Assembly: GCA_002343775.1 (NCBI GenBank)
Contig: DDSH01000028.1
Coordinates: forward strand, 187,731-251,730
Direction of reading: 5' to 3'
DNA from: Anaerolineales bacterium UBA2395
GTDB lineage: Bacteria > Chloroflexota > Anaerolineae > Anaerolineales > Villigracilaceae
Length of the DNA: 64,000 nucleotides
In this document: positions 60,901 to 64,000 of the stretch, one piece after another
How positions within the stretch are numbered: the stretch's first letter is position 1
How the letters are laid out: each line of letters starts with the position of its first letter
Translations under genes and position numbers: made by a program
Notes under the pieces: model-generated
What the model was told of the DNA's origin: nothing
Databases searched by the model: none
The model's input: the letters and a program-made list of their open reading frames with translations, nothing else

Positions 60901-62578
60901 AAATCATCGTCGGCTCTTCGTACTTCCCGAACACCTTCGTCATCACGCCAACGATTTCACCCAACGTACAATACGCGCGGACACAATCCATGATGTAGGG
61001 CATTGTGTTCTCAGTCCCTTCGCAGGCAATTCGCAGTGCGTCAAGAGTCTGTCCCACACGCCCACTGTCACGCGTCTTTTTAACCTCGTTGAGCCGCGCC
61101 ACCTGACGGCTGTATCCATTTGGATCCATTCTTAGGATGGGGATGTTCATCGGCTTGCCTTCGTTGTAAGCGTTCACGCCCACAATTCTGCGAATGTTCT
61201 GGTCGATCTCGCGTTGATAGCGATAGGCGGCATCGGAGATCTCGCTTTGCATGAAGCCTTTTTCCAAGGCGGGGATGACCCCACCTAATTCTTCGATGCG
61301 ATGGAAATAATGATATGCCTGCTGTTCGATGCGGTTCGTCTGCGCTTCGACGAAGAAACTGCCGCCGAGCGGATCGACCGTATTCGTCACGCCGGATTCT
61401 TCGGCGATGATCTGCTGGGTGCGCAGCGCAACTGTCACCGCATGTTCGGAGGGAAGCGCGAGGGCTTCATCCATTGAATTGGTATGCAGGGATTGCGTGC
61501 CACCGAGCACAGCCGCCAACGCCTGGATCGCCACGCGGACAATGTTGTTCTCCGGCTGCTGCGCCGTGAGCGAGACTCCCGCCGTCTGTGTGTGGAAGCG
61601 CATCAACCACGAACGCGGATTTTTTGCCTTGAACGTCTCGCGCATCTCACGTGCCCAAATGCGGCGGGCGGCGCGGTATTTGGCGATCTCTTCAAAGAAG
61701 TCGTTGTGCGCGTTGAAGAAGAACGACAAACGTGGCGCGAATTCGTCCACATCCATGCCGCGTGCCATGCCCCAGCGGACGTATTCCATGCCGTCTGCGA
61801 GGGTGAACGCCAGTTCCTGCGCCGCCGTCGAACCGGCTTCGCGGATGTGATAACCGGAAATGGAAATCGTATTCCACTGTGGCACGTGCTTCGCGCCGAA
61901 CTCCATCGTGTCCACCACGAGGCGCATCGAAGGCTCTGGCGGGAAGATAAATTCCTTTTGCGCGATGAATTCCTTGAGGATGTCGTTCTGCAGAGTCCCG
62001 CGCAATTGATCGGAGCGCACGCCCTGTTTCTCTGCAGCGGCGATGTACATCGCCCAGATGATCGCGGCGGGCGAATTGATGGTCATGCTGGAGGAAACTT
62101 TGTCGAGCGGGATTCCATCCAGCAAAATTTCCATATCTTTCAATGAAGAAACTGCCACGCCGCATTTGCCAAATTCACCGAGCGCTTCGGGCTGGTCGGT
62201 GTCGTAGCCCATCAACGTGGCGAGGTCGAAGGCAATGCTCAAGCCGGTCTGACCCTGGTCAAGTAAGTATTTGAAGCGCTGGTTCGTCTCTTCGGCTGTA
62301 CCGAAACCTGCGAACATGCGCATCGTCCACAGTTTGGAGCGGTGAAGCGTCGGGTGGACTCCCCTTGTGTACGGGTACTCACCCGGAAGTCCGAGAGAAG
62401 CGGTGTAGTCTGTGTCCGCAATATCGAGCGGCGTATACAATCGGTTGATCGATTCGGAGGAAGTCGTGATAAATTCTTCAGCGCGTTCGGGCAGTTGGTT
62501 CAATGCTTTCTTAAGAGAGGTTTCTTCCCATTGCGAAAGCATTCTTTCCAGATCTTCGAGCGTTTTTTTATCGTACAT
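60899..62578 (-). CDS. Methylmalonyl-CoA mutase, large (catalytic) chain N-terminal domain
   Basis: 559 residues. Acyl-CoA mutase TIM barrel: TRGVHPTLHRSKLWTMRMFAGFGTAEETN region at the start, GLSIAFDLATLMGYD, and QTAGVSLTAQQPENNIVR. The B12-binding domain is missing, as in organisms with a separate small chain. It isomerises methylmalonyl-CoA and succinyl-CoA; related mutases act on isobutyryl- or ethylmalonyl-CoA, so the substrate is likely but not certain. AAGGAG precedes the ATG. Confidence 0.93.
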   Translation of the reverse strand: MYDKKTLEDLERMLSQWEETSLKKALNQLPERAEEFITTSSESINRLYTPLDIADTDYTASLGLPGEYPYTRGVHPTLHRSKLWTMRMFAGFGTAEETNQRFKYLLDQGQTGLSIAFDLATLMGYDTDQPEALGEFGKCGVAVSSLKDMEILLDGIPLDKVSSSMTINSPAAIIWAMYIAAAEKQGVRSDQLRGTLQNDILKEFIAQKEFIFPPEPSMRLVVDTMEFGAKHVPQWNTISISGYHIREAGSTAAQELAFTLADGMEYVRWGMARGMDVDEFAPRLSFFFNAHNDFFEEIAKYRAARRIWAREMRETFKAKNPRSWLMRFHTQTAGVSLTAQQPENNIVRVAIQALAAVLGGTQSLHTNSMDEALALPSEHAVTVALRTQQIIAEESGVTNTVDPLGGSFFVEAQTNRIEQQAYHYFHRIEELGGVIPALEKGFMQSEISDAAYRYQREIDQNIRRIVGVNAYNEGKPMNIPILRMDPNGYSRQVARLNEVKKTRDSGRVGQTLDALRIACEGTENTMPYIMDCVRAYCTLGEIVGVMTKVFGKYEEPTMI

Positions 62579-62677
62579 GGCATCTCCTTTGGCGAAGTAA
62601 GGAGATTATAACCCGCCCTTTCTCCTCTCCGCCGCTATCGCGCACCTACCACTTGCTATCGCTCGGGTACGCGTCCT

Positions 62678-62709
62678 CCAAATATGACAGTAGTTCATAT
62701 CATATTTGG
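62678..62709. promoter_or_regulatory. Inverted repeat in the divergent promoter region
   Basis: CCAAATATGA (62678-62687) and TCATATTTGG (62700-62709), 12-base spacer, overlapping the -35 region of the DUF3090 gene. It may be an operator for an unknown regulator. Confidence 0.45.
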
Positions 62710-62734
62710 GGAGGTTGGGTGGGGGTGGTATACT
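62706..62734 (+). promoter_or_regulatory. Promoter of the DUF3090 gene
   Basis: TTGGGG (62706-62711), 17-base spacer, TATACT (62729-62734), 18 bases before the start codon. Confidence 0.5.
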
Positions 62735-62751
62735 CTCGAAAAAGGTAAATT

Positions 62752-63279
62752 ATGCCCCGCTTTGAAATTGATGTAGACCCTTGCGACCATATCACAGCAG
62801 ACGCCATCGGGAAACCCGGTCAGCGCGTGTTCTATTTGCAAGCGTATCAGGATACCCGCACCATTACCATTATTATCGAGAAGGCGCAGTTGATCTCGCT
62901 TGCCATCGGCATCGAGCAATTCCTGGTGCAGGTCGGTCAGCAGAACCCAGATCTGGAAGAAGCCTCTGGCGATTACATTGAAGATGCCATGCGCATCCAC
63001 CCACCGGTAGACCCGCTCTTCCGCGCCGGAGAGATCGGTCTCGGTTACGATAAAGAACGCGACCGGGTGGTGGTCTTCACCAAGGAATTGTTGACCGAGG
63101 AACAAGATGCCGAGTCTGCTGCGCAAGTCCGCTTTTGGGCAACACGCACCCAAATGCGCCGCCTCGCCCGCTGGGGGCAGGAAGTTTCCTCACGCGGACG
63201 TCCCATCTGCCCACAGTGCGGTCAACCGATGGAGCCGGAAGGGCATTTCTGCCCGAAGAAGAACGGACACTTGCACTAG
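62752..63279 (+). CDS. DUF3090 family protein
   Basis: 175 residues. Starts PRFEIDVDPCDHITADAIGKPG and ends with a CPQCGQPMEPEGHFCP zinc-ribbon. In Actinobacteria DUF3090 genes lie next to SCO1664-like genes and mycothiol-ligase genes; function unknown. Here the SCO1664-like gene follows 70 bases later. AAGGT precedes the ATG. Confidence 0.92.
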   Translation: MPRFEIDVDPCDHITADAIGKPGQRVFYLQAYQDTRTITIIIEKAQLISLAIGIEQFLVQVGQQNPDLEEASGDYIEDAMRIHPPVDPLFRAGEIGLGYDKERDRVVVFTKELLTEEQDAESAAQVRFWATRTQMRRLARWGQEVSSRGRPICPQCGQPMEPEGHFCPKKNGHLH

Positions 63280-63288
63280 CCTGGTTTC

Positions 63289-63348
63289 AGTTGAAGGTTG
63301 AAAGTTACAGGTTTGAACATTCAACCTTCAACTTGCAACTCGTAACTT
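63289..63348. repeat. Inverted and heptad-like repeat tract 2
   Basis: A 14-bp inverted repeat (63289-63302 with 63320-63333, AGTTGAAGGTTGAA) and further pairing AAGTTAC/GTAACTT (63302-63308 with 63342-63348). Sequence style matches the tract at 60866-60900. It fills the gap between DUF3090 and SCO1664. Confidence 0.75.
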
Positions 63349-63349
63349 T

Positions 63350-64000
63350 ATGAATTCCCCCGCTTCCCCAAATCTCCGATCTGCTCTTACCAATGGCGAA
63401 TACAACCTTCGCGGTCAGTTCATGCTTGGCTCGAATTACACATTTCTCGTCGATGTCCATCATGAAGGTGAAACGTATCAAGCCGTGTATAAGCCGTGCA
63501 AAGGAGAACAGCCGCTGTGGGATTTTCCCGATAATACGCTTGCCTTGCGTGAGGTTGCTGCGTATCAGCTGAGCGAAGCGCTTGGCTTTCACATCGTGCC
63601 GTTCACGGTCTATCGCGATGATGGTCCGCATGGACCTGGTTCGCTGCAGCAGTACATCGAATATGATATCGAATACCACTACTTCAACTTCACCGTGGAA
63701 GACAAGCAAAAACTTCGTCCCGTTGTGCTGTTCGATTACCTAGCCAACAATGCCGACCGCAAAGGGAGTCACGTTTTCTTCGAAGAGGGAACCGGTCACC
63801 TCTACGCCATCGATCATGGCATCTGCTTCCACGAGGAACATAAACTCCGCACCGTGCTATGGGACTTTGCCGGTCAAGCCATCCCAAATGAATTGCTCGC
63901 GCCTCTTTCTCAGACCGGGAACTGGGCAGCCCTCTTCGAGCCGTATCTCAGCCGGGAGGAAATCTCCGCCCTGCTCCTCCGTGCCGAAGAACTGTGCGAA
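63350..64000 (+). CDS. SCO1664-family (PI3/4-kinase-like) protein, truncated by window end
   Basis: 217 codons visible, open to base 64000. Motifs: VYKPCKGEQPLWDFPDNT, REVAAYQLSEALGF, VLFDYLANNADRKGSHV and AIDHGICFHEE, as in SCO1664 and HipA/PI4K-like kinases with a conserved Asp in the DHG triplet. A possible phosphotransferase with unknown substrate. No ribosome binding site; the preceding repeat tract ends at the start codon. Confidence 0.9.
   Translation, partial: MNSPASPNLRSALTNGEYNLRGQFMLGSNYTFLVDVHHEGETYQAVYKPCKGEQPLWDFPDNTLALREVAAYQLSEALGFHIVPFTVYRDDGPHGPGSLQQYIEYDIEYHYFNFTVEDKQKLRPVVLFDYLANNADRKGSHVFFEEGTGHLYAIDHGICFHEEHKLRTVLWDFAGQAIPNELLAPLSQTGNWAALFEPYLSREEISALLLRAEELCE

Noticed and set aside
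1..64000. CRISPR array, rRNA operon or complete insertion sequence
   Set aside because: No regularly spaced repeats, no rRNA-like sequence and no transposase gene were seen on either strand.

Overview
The window looks like a chromosomal segment from a mid-GC, probably free-living bacterium. The gene repertoire suggests Chloroflexota, most likely Anaerolineae: very large GAF/histidine-kinase proteins, an HstK-like Ser/Thr-His kinase fusion, a YprB-type exonuclease with TPR, secreted M1 peptidases, a separate methylmalonyl-CoA mutase catalytic chain, and the DUF3090/SCO1664 pair. This assignment is inference from gene content; no rRNA gene or intact tRNA is present to confirm it.

Positions 1-4.55 kb are AT-rich and look foreign. 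They hold a truncated membrane-anchored von Willebrand A protein, a surface protein with a carbohydrate-binding-like domain, an excisionase-like HTH protein, a 54-bp perfect palindrome and about 0.9 kb of gene-free DNA. They end exactly at the 3' half of a tRNA (anticodon loop to discriminator base, 4512-4553). That is the signature of an integrative element inserted into a tRNA gene, with the rest of the element lying to the left of the window.

4.6-23.5 kb is a signalling block on the minus strand. It contains an FtsK/HerA-like small ATPase with an SPFH protein, a GAF histidine kinase with a LuxR-type response regulator, a receiver-SpoIIE phosphatase, an 1887-residue Ser/Thr kinase-AAA-GAF-PAS-histidine kinase, an unknown membrane protein, a CheY-like receiver, and an 1807-residue hybrid kinase with seven GAF domains and two receivers.

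23.6-38 kb is mainly housekeeping: YgjP-like metallopeptidase, GH1 glycosidase, RlmB, a methyltransferase, CysS, PIN-TRAM, MoaA, a HAD phosphatase, ACT-malic enzyme, an aminotransferase and a Nudix hydrolase. From 42.3 down to 35.3 kb runs a tight seven-gene operon: two M1 peptidase lipoproteins, RibD-type reductase, RibA, SDR, alpha/beta hydrolase and EamA transporter.

42.4-51.7 kb is a metal (probably zinc) homeostasis region: an SRPBCC protein, a DUF4332-like protein, a metal ABC permease and ATPase, a Fur/Zur regulator with a clear promoter-operator, a NicO-type transporter fused to a TolB propeller, a Big_5-TolB lipoprotein-like protein, a TIGR03943 protein and its partner permease. Several carry His-rich loops or tails.

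51.8-64 kb holds a diguanylate cyclase, a rhodanese, an AT-rich lipoprotein, two STAS proteins flanking a flavocytochrome reductase, YprB-TPR, and a sortase-like secreted protein preceded by two nearly identical tandem c-di-GMP-I (GEMM-I) riboswitches. It ends with a GPH-family symporter, methylmalonyl-CoA mutase N-terminal chain, DUF3090 and a truncated SCO1664-like gene. Two copies of a 110-bp MITE-like repeat (31711-31820 and 52973-53082, inverted relative to each other) lie in intergenic DNA. No CRISPR array or complete insertion sequence was found.
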